A DNA stretch of 64,000 nucleotides from Chitinophagaceae bacterium (lineage in GTDB: Bacteria; Bacteroidota; Bacteroidia; Chitinophagales; Chitinophagaceae), in NCBI GenBank assembly GCA_016702745.1, contig JADJDJ010000003.1, positions 744,001 through 808,000 of the forward strand, read 5' to 3'. Below are positions 1 to 11,292 of the stretch, piece by piece. The first letter of the stretch is position 1. Each line of letters begins with the position of its first letter. The position numbers and the translations under genes were made by a program. The notes beneath the pieces are model-generated. The model was not told the DNA's origin, searched no databases, and was given only the letters and a program-made list of their open reading frames with translations.

Positions 1-3000
1 AATACAAATACAAGACAGTCGGGAATATCTCCTGGGTCACATCCATGTCAGGCAACTGCTGTGGTTTCAATATGAGTTATGAATACGACGATCAATGGCA
101 ACCAGATTAAAATGACAGATGCCAACGGACAGGTATTTACTTATACCTACGATGCATTTGGCAATATGCTTACCGCAAAAGATCCACTGAATCAAATCAG
201 CACCTATACCTATACAACTGATTTCAAAAAAATCAGCAGTTTTAAAGATGCAAAAGGAAATCTCTTTACCATCAGCTATGACAGTCGTGGCAATATGACT
301 CAAATGGTAGCGCCGGGTAATCATATTTATACGGCCACCTACAATTCCAACGGAGATATTATATCCAGTACCGATCCAAAAGGGAATTCGTATACATACA
401 ACTACGATAGCTATGGTCACCCGGTTAATGTTACCGGCCCCAACGGTTATCAGGCACTTTTATCTTTTGATGCCAGAGGGAATCTCCTCTCTTATACCGA
501 TGCAAGAGGGAATACATCTTCCGCAGAGTATGATATCCTGAGCCGTTTGAAAAAAATAACCGATCCCATCAATAATAATATCCAGGTCACTTATGATGCT
601 TCAGGCAATCCGGTAGTTGTTAAAAATGAAAACAACGAAACAACGGCACTGAATTTTGATGCCAGCAACCGGTTGGTTAATATAACCGGGCCTACCGGTA
701 ATCAATCAAGTTTTACCTATGACGGGATGGATAATCTCTTATCGGCCAAAAATGCATTAGGACATGAAATCAAACTGAATTATGATCACAGGAACAGGTT
801 GAAGGGAATAACAGATCCGGAAAATAACAATACAGCTTTTACATATGATGGAAATGGCAATATCTTATCAGCGAGTTTACCCAATGGCCGCCAGGTGAAT
901 ATTACTTATGATGCCCTCAACCGTATCACGGCTATCAGCGACGCCACCAGTACCATTGCCAGCTATGCGTATGACAAAAACGGAAATGTGACCAGTTATA
1001 CCAACGCAACCGGTGCCAATACTACGGCTTCCTATGACAGCCTTGACCGGCTGAAAAGCATTACCGATCCATTAGGGAACAGTACTTATTTTACCTATGA
1101 TAAAAACAATAATATTATTTCCATCACTGACCGGGAAGGTCATACCAGTCTGTATACTTTTGACAGCCTGAACCGGGTAAAAACATTTACCGACAACAAT
1201 GGTTTTGTTATTTCATTGGGGTATGACACAGAAAGCAATATCAGTTCACTGACTGACCAGAATAACAATACGACGACTTATACCTACGACAGTCTGAACA
1301 GGAGAAAGCGCATGACTTTCCCCGATGGTAAATATGTTGAATTCACATACGACAAGGAAAGTAATATCACTGCCATCAGGCGTACCGATGCCACTGTCAT
1401 TACTATGCAGTATGACACGCTGAACAGAGTGGTAAGCCGGACCATGCCCGATGGAGAAGTGCACAGCTATACCTATGACAAATTGAACCGGGTACTTACG
1501 GCCAGTAACCTGAACGGCACGGTGAGCTATACTTACGACCCACTGAACAGGGTGACTTCAGAAAATTATGACGGAAGAACTGTTCAATACCGCTACAGCA
1601 TCAGTGGCAGAACACAGACCACTGTTTATCCTGACAGCACAACAGTCATCAAACAATTTGACTCCCGTAACCGGCTCAGCAGGATATTAAAAGACAGTGC
1701 CACCGTGGCCGAATACAGTTATAACAATGCCAACCAGCTGACACAAAGAAATTTTAATAACGGAGTGATCAGCAATATGCAATATGATTTTGCCAACCGG
1801 CTCAGCAGCCTGACCACTACTGCTGCGAGCGGAGTTATACAAAACAGCCAGTTTACTTATAATAAACAATACCTGAAGACAGCCATAACCCGGAACAACA
1901 ACCCATCCCTCTCCGAACAGTTTACCTATGACAACGGCTACCGGCTTACCAATTATAAAAGAGGTCCGGCGGGTAGTCCGGTGATAGAAAACAGCTATAC
2001 TTATGATGCCGTAGGCAACCGGACAGCTGCCAACCTGAACGGAGCGGCAACCACCTATTCGATTAATAACCTGAATCAGCTCACTGCTGTAAACAGTACC
2101 AGTTTCAGTTTTGATGACCGGGGAAATCTTACTTACGACGGAAATTTCTACAAAACTTATGACACAGAGGACCGCCTGATAAAAGATTCCTCCTCCCCTT
2201 CTTCAGTGATTACCTATGGCTATGATGCCATCAACAGACGCATCATCAAAACCGTCAATGGGAATACTTTAAAATACACTTATAGCGGAGTAGCGCCAAT
2301 CGAAGAAAGAAACAGCAGTAATGCGATTTTGAACCGTATGGTATTCAATGGCTTTTTATCGCCCGTCATGAATGAGAAAGACGGGAATCAGTTCTATTAC
2401 CACCCGAATGAAATGGGTTCTGTGGAAGCCATCAGTAATAACAGCGGACGACTCACTGAAAGCTATCGTTATGATGTATATGGGAAACTGTCAAGGTATG
2501 ACAGCCTGAATAATCCTCTGGCCGGATCTATGACGGGCAACCGCTTTGGATTCACTGGCCAGGAGTATGACAGTGCCACAAACAGTTACCGCTTCTTTTA
2601 CAGAAACTATTCGCCGGAAACCGGAGTATTCAATCAAAGGGATCTTATTGAATATGGAGATGGCATGGGTATGTACCAGTATGTAGGTAATAATCCGGCT
2701 AAGGGGGTGGATGTGTGGGGCTTAAATAATTGTGGTAATGAATCTACTCATATTGGGGAGTTCCTGGGAACGGTATTTGGCGCAGGATGGGTTTCATCTC
2801 ATGATTTGGGAGAATATTTACTGAAAGGCAAAGCCACCCAATCATATACAAAATTTGAAAATAGCCTCGAGGGAGTAAAAACCGTGTTAAATGAAATGGG
2901 AGAGACTTCAACACTAAGAACGCTTCTTGGCCGGCTTGAACAACTAGGCAGGGTCTGGCGCACTCATGAAGAAGGTATCGCTACTTCTGCTAAAATTATT

Positions 3001-4905
3001 CAGCAGGGTGTCAGAGCAGGCGAGCATGCAGATGATGCTTCCGCAGCGTTCAATATTGCATCAAAAGCTACCAATACCGGCAACCTGCTTAAAAACTATG
3101 CGGCACCAGCTTTAAAAAAACTTAGTATTGCAGCAGTTGTTATAGAAACAACTGTAAACGGCGTAAAGACAGGTATGTCTATTTATAACGGAGACACATA
3201 TGGTGCGACTATCAATGGGATGAAAACAATTGAATCTCCTATGAATATAAATCTTGTTTATGGTGGATTCAATCTGATTTCTGTTTTAATGAGTGGCAAT
3301 ACGATAGTAGAAACCAGCGAACTACTAGGAGAGGATCTCACATTTCTGGGTCTTCCTGCCGGCAAATGGTTTAATGATTACTGGGAAGATGAATATAACC
3401 AGGACGACTTACTCAATACGAGCAATAGATGCCCACCCTCCAACGGTACCCGCCGATTCCCTCCTGGGCCTCTAACTGATGCTGCTAGTGCTATCATGAA
3501 TATTCTTTTGACCTCCGACCCCAACCTGATCAAGGGCCCGGATGGTGCACCAGATAAAGCCTGGATCAGTGTAAAAAACAAGATCCCCTATACCATCCTT
3601 TTTGAAAATGATACCACTGCTACTGCCCCGGTACAATACCTGAGGATTAGTTCACCGCTGGAACCCAAACAGGATGCTGCTACCCTTGAATTGGGAGATG
3701 TGGGATTCAATAATTTTTCATTTGAAATCCCAAAGGGTAATTCATTCTACTATCAGCGATTAGATGCCAGGGATTCCACTGGTTTGTTTATTGATATGAC
3801 CGCAGGCTATGATATTGTGACCAATAATATTTTCTGGGAGTTTCAGGCAATAGATCCTGTAACCCTGCGTCCTCCTGAAGATCCACTGGCTGGCTTTGTA
3901 TTTGTACAGGATACCCTGAATCCCGAATATGGACATGGTTTTGTCAACTTTACAATCAAACCCCGGCAGGATGCGCAAACACTCGATACGATCGGTGCCA
4001 GAGCCTTTATCGTATTTGACCAGAATGATACCATCCCTACCAATATCCATAAGAATACGATCGATGCCGTTGCCCCAGTCAGCCAGATCAATACCATTAC
4101 CAGCATAAGTACGAATCCAATAACGTTAAGCTGGACCGGTACAGATGATCCCAACGGCAGCGGTATTGATTATTATACGGTATATGTTTCAACCGACCAG
4201 CTGAATTACAATGTGTTGTTTCCGCAAATCCGCAGAACAGATACCACATTCAGCTTACCACCCGGTTTGAATTACTGCTTCTTTGTACTGGCAACAGACC
4301 GGGCTGGTAATACAGAACTATTACGGCAAGGTGTTACCCAGTGCTCTTCAATTGGCAATGCCTTACCGGTGACCCTGCTTTATTTTAACGGCAGCAATGA
4401 GGGCAAAAACAACTTACTGAAATGGGCTACAGCTTCAGAGCAGAACAGTAAAGAATTCAGACTGGAAAGATCACTGAACGGAACTGATTTCAGTCAGATA
4501 GCCGTACTCCCTGCAGCCGGTAACAGCGTTACAGAAAAACGTTATCAATACACCGATCAGCGGATTGACCGCCTCAATAGCCGGGTCATGTTCTACCGGC
4601 TCAAACAGGTAGATATCGATGAGCGGTCGAAGTATTCGAATATTGTCCGGTTGAATTATAATAAAGATGGCAACTCACCGACGATTGTTTACCCGAACCC
4701 GACCAAAGGCGTTATCAATATTTTAGTAGGCAATCTTTCAGTGATTGGTAAGGAAGCAATCATCAGTGATATGAATGGAAGAGTACTGAAGAAAGTCATT
4801 ATCACGGCCGCAAACCAGCATATTGATCTCAGCACTTATCCAAATGGATTGTACCTGATTAAGTTGAGTAATGACGAGTTATTAAAAGTGATGAAACAGC
4901 AGTAA
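1..4905 (+). CDS. RHS/YD-repeat surface protein with T9SS sorting tail (5' partial, frameshifted near base 93)
   Basis: This is a large cell-surface or secreted protein whose 5' part lies before the window. Counting from the ATG at 79, residues 5-700 are dense YD repeats (YDxxGN, YDSLNR). The conserved RHS core spans about 754-881 and ends NPAKGVDVWGL. A unique helical/hydrophobic stretch (882-1140) follows, then a beta-rich block (1169-1330), an FN3-like domain (1334-1417), a second beta block, and a T9SS type A tail (1536-1608, starting IVYPNPTKG). Bases 3-92 read YD-type protein in frame 3 (ending MSYEYDD), while NGNQIKM continues in frame 1. Removing one base near 93 joins them, so the ATG at 79 is not a real start. 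The RHS core is known to cap a shell around a C-terminal cargo; here the protein ends in a secretion signal instead of a toxin tip. The cargo function of 882-1140 is unknown. Confidence 0.85.
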
Positions 4906-4939
4906 CCGATAGTTAAGTGCGCTCTGTCATATTTTTAAA

Positions 4940-4967
4940 GCCGTCGGTTAATACCGGCGGCCTTTTT
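4940..4967 (+). terminator. Rho-independent terminator of the RHS gene
   Basis: A 9-bp stem (GCCGTCGGT pairing with ACCGGCGGC, one G-T pair) with a TAAT loop is followed by CTTTTTGTT. It lies 35 bases after the RHS stop codon. Confidence 0.8.
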
Positions 4968-5023
4968 GTTGTTCTGCATCCAGGTACCTGGAAATCTGTT
5001 TCCCTAAAAGGCAGACAGTAACT

Positions 5024-6313
5024 CTATTTTACTTTCGTTTCAAATTCAATTAAAAAGGGTTTCAACCGGAAACCCTGCTTATTTTTGAAATTAGTGGTGA
5101 TATAAGTCTGATACTTTTTTCCCGGATCCACTTCTACTTCAATGGTAAATGTTCGATCGTTATTGGACAAGCCAATGATTCTTTTGAGCCGGTAGATATA
5201 TTTTTCTCCCAGGGGTCCGTAGTCAAAACCCCTTGCATTCGTATCCATTTGTTCGGAAAATGTAATGGAGAGCTGTACCAGACCAGGCTTCAGTTTTTTA
5301 TTCTTTTTCATTGGCTGAACAGTTACTACTGTTGGTCGCTTTTTATTATAATCATCCCGCATTTTTTGCAAAGTTTCCGGAAATAAATTTGTGGCGTCTA
5401 CAATCCTTTCCACGGCCTTTTCGTTGGCAAAGTCCATTTCAATCAGTTCTTTTATCGCTTTTTGTTTGTCGGAAGAAAGCTCATAGTATTTCTCGCATAT
5501 TTCATAACCGATAAAGTAACCCAAATCCCTTTCCTTCAGTTCGTTGCTGTTTTCACCCCATAACCAGTCACCCCATCTGGGAAAAATAAATTCCTCCCCG
5601 AATTTTTTGAACACTTTTTCCTGATTTGCTTTCCCAAAATAAACTGCCGGTGTATTTGACTTTTTTCCTGTTGCCAGGCAGGAAACAAATTCGGCCACTC
5701 CTTCATATAAACACCAGGAAAGCAAATTATCAGGGGGCTCCTGTTGCTGCGTGTGGATATACTCATGTGTGCATGTTAACGAAACGTTCTTTTTAGGCTG
5801 ATAATTTTTATAAAACTGCTGTCTTAATTCCGGGTGTTCACTAATAACAGTCGTTTCGTCACATAAGGACATTTCACTTCCTATCAGCACTCTGTCCTGA
5901 TGAAGGGTCCCGCCTGTGCGGAATGCACCCATCAAAAAATAGATGGTAGCCGGTTTCAGGTTAGGATAAATTTTCTTCAGACCTGAAATATCTCTGTCAA
6001 TCTCCGGATAGAGCTGGCTGGTATTTAAACTATTGTCTCTTAATGATTGCCAGAATTTCGGGTACTGTACAATGGAATTAATAAGTTCTAAATCCCCGTA
6101 ATTCCGAACCAGTATAAGGCTTTTCAAACCAGGACTCCCCTTATCCAGATACAACTCCTTTATATACCTTCTTTGCAGAACAGTGTCTTTAGTGCCTGTT
6201 ACCTTATCAAAAGCAGTCCAAAAATTGTCAATATCCGAGGATACAAATTGCTGACTTTGTCCAAAAAGAGAATTGGATACGGCAATTACTAATATGAAAA
6301 AAACACGTTTCAT
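5024..6313 (-). CDS. Secreted zincin-like metalloprotease (HExxH) with C-terminal Ig-like domain
   Basis: The predicted protein has a Sec signal peptide (MKRVFFILVIAVSNSLFGQ) and is probably periplasmic or exported. HEYIH at residues 183-187 (numbered from the chosen start) matches the zinc-binding HExxH motif. YEGVAEF about 20 residues later could supply a third glutamate ligand, as in gluzincin-like and DUF2268-type putative proteases. The last ~100 residues (from VVTVQP) contain FSEQMDT and resemble the Big_5/SbsA Ig-like fold. The start at 6313 is chosen over an upstream ATG at 6331 because it puts the signal peptide directly at the N-terminus. It is a single gene with no close operon partner. 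Substrate and exact family are not recognised. Confidence 0.7.
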   Translation of the reverse strand: MKRVFFILVIAVSNSLFGQSQQFVSSDIDNFWTAFDKVTGTKDTVLQRRYIKELYLDKGSPGLKSLILVRNYGDLELINSIVQYPKFWQSLRDNSLNTSQLYPEIDRDISGLKKIYPNLKPATIYFLMGAFRTGGTLHQDRVLIGSEMSLCDETTVISEHPELRQQFYKNYQPKKNVSLTCTHEYIHTQQQEPPDNLLSWCLYEGVAEFVSCLATGKKSNTPAVYFGKANQEKVFKKFGEEFIFPRWGDWLWGENSNELKERDLGYFIGYEICEKYYELSSDKQKAIKELIEMDFANEKAVERIVDATNLFPETLQKMRDDYNKKRPTVVTVQPMKKNKKLKPGLVQLSITFSEQMDTNARGFDYGPLGEKYIYRLKRIIGLSNNDRTFTIEVEVDPGKKYQTYITTNFKNKQGFRLKPFLIEFETKVK

Positions 6314-6496
6314 AGTTTTTATATTTATCATTAACGATTCATCGGCAATCCTATTACCAAAGACAAATTTTTTTAAGTTTTAATTATGAATCCAAATCAT
6401 CAGTGAATCCCTCGCAACAAAAAGCCAGAAAGAACCAATTTTACCCGTCCCAGCCCAGCGAATTAAACAGGTCTGACATAAAATTCTGACCTTCTG

Positions 6497-8284
6497 CTAC
6501 AGTTGTAAATCTTTAGTAACCTTTGCTATAACAGTTTTACTAAGTCCGGCTTTTAAAAAATAGTCAAAATTGTTTTTAATTAAAGTTTTTTGAGACACTT
6601 GCTCATTTGGCTTTTTAGCCAGAAATTCCTGATACAAGGCGATCGCTTTCTCATATTCGTTGTTGAATAAAAAGCCATGAGCCAGACTACTGATCGCTAC
6701 AAGATCATTAGGATAAAGCATTCTTGCTCTGCTTAAATATTGAATAGCTTGCCCAAATCTTTTCGTTTCTAATAAGTGCCAGCCAAAGGCAGTCAATTCC
6801 CCTTCATTCGCCTTAATGGTATCTACTCTTGTAATTTTAGTGGCCGGCACCCTTAGTTCTCCATTTAATTTTCTTGCATACCCTGTTACATTACCTGAAC
6901 CATCCATGAGGAATGATTTTTCTGTCTGAAATTCCAGGTTGATAAAATCACTATGTGAGGTAAAATACATCCTGCAGTTCTGACCGTCTGCCCAATACAA
7001 AAGGCCATCTTTCTCTTTCGTTACTTCTGCAATCTTACCATCATACAAATAAACACCAGGGTATTTTTGAGCAATGGCATCAGGTATCGTAACGGTATTG
7101 ATGTTCTTCGGTTGATCAAACCCTTTCCAGTTATAAACACTGGCCACGCTGTTTAGTAATTCCAGAATAATAGTCCCCTCATCTGAATTCACAAAAACTA
7201 CGATACCACTCCCTCCATCAACACTCCCGTAATACAAACCACGGTAGCCTTCATTTCCTGCATCATGGAAAAAATATTTTTCTCCTTTTCGCTCACCAAT
7301 AAAAGCACCCATGGTGGCTGAATGATCAATATAAGGAGTGAGTTGCAAGCCGGCCATTTGCTGATTTAAGACTTTTGATGATTTTCCATGATAGGCCAGT
7401 TGTATTTCAATCATAAATTTAGCAAGGTCTTCGGGAGTTGTCCATAAACCCAGGGGGGCTTGTTCGGGATAGGTATTAAATGTAGACGCAACTTTTGCTC
7501 CATCCCTGGTGTAGCCCATTGCATATTTATTCAGTTGATTTTGGGCTGGTGCTGCTGCTGAATAAAAACTATTTTTCATACCGAATGGCTTCAACACACT
7601 GTCCAGCATGAATTGCTCATAAGGCTGTTTGGTCAAATCAGTAATGATGAGCTGAGAAACGATGGTTCCTCCACCTGAATACTGAAATTGTAGGCCGGGT
7701 TCAAATAAGGAACGAACCGCCGGGGTGTTGGCAGGTGGAACACCGTCTAAAATTTGTGGAATCGTTGGGATCCTGGATTTTGCATCATAGCCGGGGAAAC
7801 CGCCATAAACAGATAAGCCGCCCATATGGCTTAACAAATGAGCAGCGGTAATTATTTTACCTTTCGAGAAGCTGTCGTAGGGGAATTTCCAGGACTTTAA
7901 ATAGTCGTTGATGTCTTTATAAAGATCCAACCTGTTACCCTGTGCTAATTTCAAAACAGCTGCAGCATTCAGTGATTTACTAATTGAACCCGGCTTAAAT
8001 AAAGTGGCCGTTGTTACAGGTAATTTTTTAACATCATCTGCCCATCCATAGCCCTTAGTCCAAACCACTTTATAATTACTAACAACCGCAATACTTAAAC
8101 CCTTCACTCTGAAGAAAGCCATGCGGTCATGAATATTATCTGCTTTTCCATTCAGAATTATCCGCCCAAACAGATTGTTTTCTACCTTTTTAATCTGGTT
8201 TTGAATTTCTATAGAATAAGGTGCTTGTCCCCATACATAACTCAGGCTAAAGCAAAACGAAATTAATAACAGCGTTTTTTTCAT
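6497..8284 (-). CDS. Serine hydrolase, class C beta-lactamase/penicillin-binding fold, with C-terminal TPR
   Basis: The protein has a signal peptide (cleavage after about VWGQ, residue 20) and a beta-lactamase-related domain at about 45-380. SISK at 100-103 gives the SxxK nucleophile/base pair. YSG at 202-204 sits where YxN or YxG is expected. FFHDAGNEG later corresponds to the HxG box. A linker region follows (400-490), then a short TPR-like helical tail near 500-570. Known relatives are D-aminopeptidases, esterases and PBP4*-like enzymes, so the substrate cannot be assigned. At 595 residues it is longer than single-domain members, as is common in Bacteroidota. It stands alone on the minus strand with about 80 bases to the next gene upstream. 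Confidence 0.85.
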   Translation of the reverse strand: MKKTLLLISFCFSLSYVWGQAPYSIEIQNQIKKVENNLFGRIILNGKADNIHDRMAFFRVKGLSIAVVSNYKVVWTKGYGWADDVKKLPVTTATLFKPGSISKSLNAAAVLKLAQGNRLDLYKDINDYLKSWKFPYDSFSKGKIITAAHLLSHMGGLSVYGGFPGYDAKSRIPTIPQILDGVPPANTPAVRSLFEPGLQFQYSGGGTIVSQLIITDLTKQPYEQFMLDSVLKPFGMKNSFYSAAAPAQNQLNKYAMGYTRDGAKVASTFNTYPEQAPLGLWTTPEDLAKFMIEIQLAYHGKSSKVLNQQMAGLQLTPYIDHSATMGAFIGERKGEKYFFHDAGNEGYRGLYYGSVDGGSGIVVFVNSDEGTIILELLNSVASVYNWKGFDQPKNINTVTIPDAIAQKYPGVYLYDGKIAEVTKEKDGLLYWADGQNCRMYFTSHSDFINLEFQTEKSFLMDGSGNVTGYARKLNGELRVPATKITRVDTIKANEGELTAFGWHLLETKRFGQAIQYLSRARMLYPNDLVAISSLAHGFLFNNEYEKAIALYQEFLAKKPNEQVSQKTLIKNNFDYFLKAGLSKTVIAKVTKDLQL

Positions 8285-8362
8285 TTTTTAGTTTATCAAC
8301 ATTTAAGTTGTGTGAGCTTGTTACTTGCTAAGTGATGTAAGTGAATACTGCTGCGAACCATA

Positions 8363-10504
8363 TTACTGCACAAAAAACTCATCGAAAAATATCCAACCCC
8401 TCTCTCCTTTGCCGGGATGCCAATTGGGGAGTGTAACGGGTTTCACCACTACTTTTAAGACCTTCAGCTCGGTGACCGGAAACGTCAATTGATTCATGGC
8501 CATAGTTGGCGGCAATATCATTTTTGGCTGATCCGGATTTATTTTACTTAATAATCTCAGACTGGATTTACTGGCACCACCCCACACTTCAATTTGCTGA
8601 GCTGGCATGATATAACTATTCACATCCATCAGCATACTCATCGTAATACCAGACAGTTTTACCGGACTGCTAAAGTATAAGTATGCCTTCAGGTCACCCT
8701 CCCGGTAACCCAGCCATTTCGTACGGAAATTCAAATCCCCTTTTATTTTATCATGCAGGGTTCTCCAGCCATTGGCGGCATATTGTGGATTCGGCTTTGT
8801 CTCCAATTCAATGGAATCGATTTTTATTCCTGCGTGATAGAAACTCTTTTCTGCAATATTACTGCTCGCCCAACCCGGCAAAAATGCTTTTACTTTTAAG
8901 ATGCTTGTTTTATCAATCAATATTTCGCCTTTATACAAGGGCGATTTCAGGCTATCCGGAGTGCTTCCATCTGTTGTATAGCGCACAACTGTATTCCTGA
9001 TCAATCCCTTAATTTTAACCGGCACTGTGGTTGTAAAAAACGCTTCTTCCGCTTCAATAATCGGGGCACTTAACTGAGTAATGACCGTATCGCCATTAAA
9101 CCCTGTCTGGAATGAAACTTTGGGAAATGCAGCTCTTACAGCAGCCAGATCGCTTTCACGAATACCTGTATTCCACAGATAAACCGTGTTTAATTGATTC
9201 ATCCCCTTGAAAACAGATAAATCGGTTGCTTTTAATGCATTTCCTGAAAGAGACAACTGTTGTAATTCTTTCAATGGCTGTAATTGCGCTAATCCCGCTC
9301 CAGTAATCTGCGTAAAGGACAGATTCAGTTTTCTCAGGTTAGTGTATCCAGCAATCCATTTTAAATCTTCATCCTTTACAGGCATTTTATTAAGGCCCAG
9401 ACTTATGATATTATTTTTTACAACTTCCAGTTCTTTTAATTGCTCTCCTTTGTAAAAACCTGCTCCGTAAAATTCAACACTTAATGCGGGCGACTGTGCA
9501 TCAACCGGCTGAACAACCCGGTAATCTGTATTCAGTTTTTTTAATGTACCTGCATCTGCAGAAGGAAAATCATAAACGGCTGCACCAGAGCTCTTAAATT
9601 TACCGGCCGCCAGTATTCTCAAAGAATCTGCTTCATCATATGCTGTTATTTTCTTTGTAAAACTGGCTCCGCTTTTTAACCAGTAGAATATCGATTTTTT
9701 CTCTTCATCAGTCAGCTGCGGCTTTCCAACCGGCGGCATATGTTCTTTACTATCTTCGGCCTTATGAATACGCTGCATCATTAATCCAAAATCAGCGGAA
9801 GTACTGTCCCAGAGTTTTCCATTTTTTCCCCCCTTCAATAAAAAAGCTTCGGTTTCCATCACCAAGCCACCTTTTGCTTTCTTAGTATTGTGACAACCCA
9901 TGCATTTAGCCTGCAAGATGGGCTGAATAAAATGCGTATAGGCCACTGCATCATCCAGGGGAACTGTTGATTCTTTGTTCTCAGCAGGGCTAAGAGGAGC
10001 CAGTAAAAAATTGTTACCGTGTGTTATATTAGCCCCCTTATGGCCTGTTATTATAACAGCAATTGCAGCAACTGAAGTGATCAATACGTTTGCAAAGCGG
10101 ACGGATCTTATTTTTTCTCTCCACGCATACCAGCTCAAACTAATAAAACTAACAGCTACACCGGTCCATTGATGCCATGCTAAGACATTTTGATCATATC
10201 CATCTTCCCGGGACAGGAATGATCCCATTAAAGCCGTGACCGCTGAAGTAAATGCGGCCGACAGCAAGAGCCAATTGGCCGCTTCCTTTAATGGCTGGTT
10301 ATTACTTCTTTTAATGACTGATTCCGTGATGATAGCTAAGAATACCAGCACGATTGGAAAATGGAGCAACAAGGGGTGCATACGGCCAGCTACCTGTAAT
10401 ACAGTGGGCACTGCTATTTTATCACCCAAAACTGTAATACTGAGCAACAGACAATTGAGCAGGATGCAGCTGTTGAAAATAATATTTTGTACCCGTTGGC
10501 CCAC
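8363..10504 (-). CDS. DUF2231 membrane domain - cytochrome c - LRR - chitobiase-type multidomain protein
   Basis: Last gene of the planctomycete-type operon. The N-terminus has several membrane helices of DUF2231 type (RMHPLLLHFPIVL at 41-53). A periplasmic single-heme cytochrome c segment follows (CMGCH, 201-205, within a PSCyt1-like region reading FIQPILQAKCMGCH). Leucine-rich repeats occupy about 340-470 (LRKLNLSFTQITGAGL). A chitobiase/FN3-associated domain lies at about 500-560 (RYTTDGSTPDS) and a C-terminal beta domain ends GKGERGWIFFDEF. The last block resembles the C-terminus of the next gene upstream. The architecture suggests an inner-membrane anchored redox or sugar-binding protein; the role is inferred from neighbours only. 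It starts two bases after the previous gene ends, which implies co-transcription. Confidence 0.8.
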   Translation of the reverse strand: MGQRVQNIIFNSCILLNCLLLSITVLGDKIAVPTVLQVAGRMHPLLLHFPIVLVFLAIITESVIKRSNNQPLKEAANWLLLSAAFTSAVTALMGSFLSREDGYDQNVLAWHQWTGVAVSFISLSWYAWREKIRSVRFANVLITSVAAIAVIITGHKGANITHGNNFLLAPLSPAENKESTVPLDDAVAYTHFIQPILQAKCMGCHNTKKAKGGLVMETEAFLLKGGKNGKLWDSTSADFGLMMQRIHKAEDSKEHMPPVGKPQLTDEEKKSIFYWLKSGASFTKKITAYDEADSLRILAAGKFKSSGAAVYDFPSADAGTLKKLNTDYRVVQPVDAQSPALSVEFYGAGFYKGEQLKELEVVKNNIISLGLNKMPVKDEDLKWIAGYTNLRKLNLSFTQITGAGLAQLQPLKELQQLSLSGNALKATDLSVFKGMNQLNTVYLWNTGIRESDLAAVRAAFPKVSFQTGFNGDTVITQLSAPIIEAEEAFFTTTVPVKIKGLIRNTVVRYTTDGSTPDSLKSPLYKGEILIDKTSILKVKAFLPGWASSNIAEKSFYHAGIKIDSIELETKPNPQYAANGWRTLHDKIKGDLNFRTKWLGYREGDLKAYLYFSSPVKLSGITMSMLMDVNSYIMPAQQIEVWGGASKSSLRLLSKINPDQPKMILPPTMAMNQLTFPVTELKVLKVVVKPVTLPNWHPGKGERGWIFFDEFFVQ

Positions 10505-10506
10505 GT

Positions 10507-11292
10507 CTAATAAATTTTTATTTCATCAATAAAGAGCCAGCCCTTTTGACCCTTCCCGGCATGCCAGTCCGGTATTTTACTGCAGGTATAGATCCTTAAC
10601 TGAACCAAATCTGTTCTGACAGATTTGCTAAAGGGAATCACATAGGGTTGAACGAGCTTTGTTTCTTTATTTTCCACCCTGTTGAAGAACATTTCGCCCT
10701 GTTTCTGCATCACTCCACCCGTACTACAATATACTTCAGCTTTATCCGGAAAAAATATCCAGCTATTGTAATCCTGCAATAATTGAAATAATACAGACTG
10801 AACCGGTTGTATTTTATTGACGGCAATGGTAAACGTAATCGTGTCCATTAAAAACCCCAGCCAGGTCTTACTCTGTAAAGAAAGTATCCCTCCTTTATTA
10901 TCATTCAGGGTCTGTCCGCCTTCGCCACTATATTTAGCATCAGGTGCCGGGTGTTCAATACTTTTAACCGGAATTCCTTCTTTAATAAATATCGCCTGAT
11001 CTGTTTCAGAAGCTAAAAAACCTTTTCCAAAAACCCTGGCTTTTACCGTGGTGAAGTTCTTTTTAATGACCAGTGGTTTTGTATAAACCGCATCTGTTTC
11101 TGCAGGCTCTGCACCATTGACTGTATAATGAATGGATGTTCCTTGTTGAGCAAAAACAATTTCCACACTGGCTTCCTTTTTAAAAAAAACAGATTGATGT
11201 TTGATAAAGGGCGCTGCCAGCTGAAACGTATCCTGTGCCGCTGAAAGAAAAAAGGATTGTATTAAAACCAGGAAACTGCCGAAATATTTCAT
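10507..11292 (-). CDS. Secreted chitobiase/FN3-associated domain protein
   Basis: The 261-residue exported protein has a signal peptide ending near FLSAAQ. A chitobiase C-terminal-type domain lies at about 35-105 (HYTVNGAEPAETDAVYTKP, as in the T-DGS-P motif that precedes sugar-binding beta domains). A beta-rich C-terminal domain ends GKGQKGWLFIDEIKIY. That ending matches the C-terminus of the 8363-10504 protein (GKGERGWIFFDEF), so the two are partial paralogues. Its stop overlaps nothing downstream (two-base gap), and its ATG overlaps the end of the propeller gene by four bases, indicating translational coupling. Carbohydrate binding is an inference from the domain family. Confidence 0.75.
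   Translation of the reverse strand: MKYFGSFLVLIQSFFLSAAQDTFQLAAPFIKHQSVFFKKEASVEIVFAQQGTSIHYTVNGAEPAETDAVYTKPLVIKKNFTTVKARVFGKGFLASETDQAIFIKEGIPVKSIEHPAPDAKYSGEGGQTLNDNKGGILSLQSKTWLGFLMDTITFTIAVNKIQPVQSVLFQLLQDYNSWIFFPDKAEVYCSTGGVMQKQGEMFFNRVENKETKLVQPYVIPFSKSVRTDLVQLRIYTCSKIPDWHAGKGQKGWLFIDEIKIY

Noticed and set aside
2720..3500. RHS polymorphic toxin tip with downstream immunity gene
   Set aside because: The protein continues for ~450 residues to a T9SS tail, and no small same-strand gene follows; the next gene is on the other strand.
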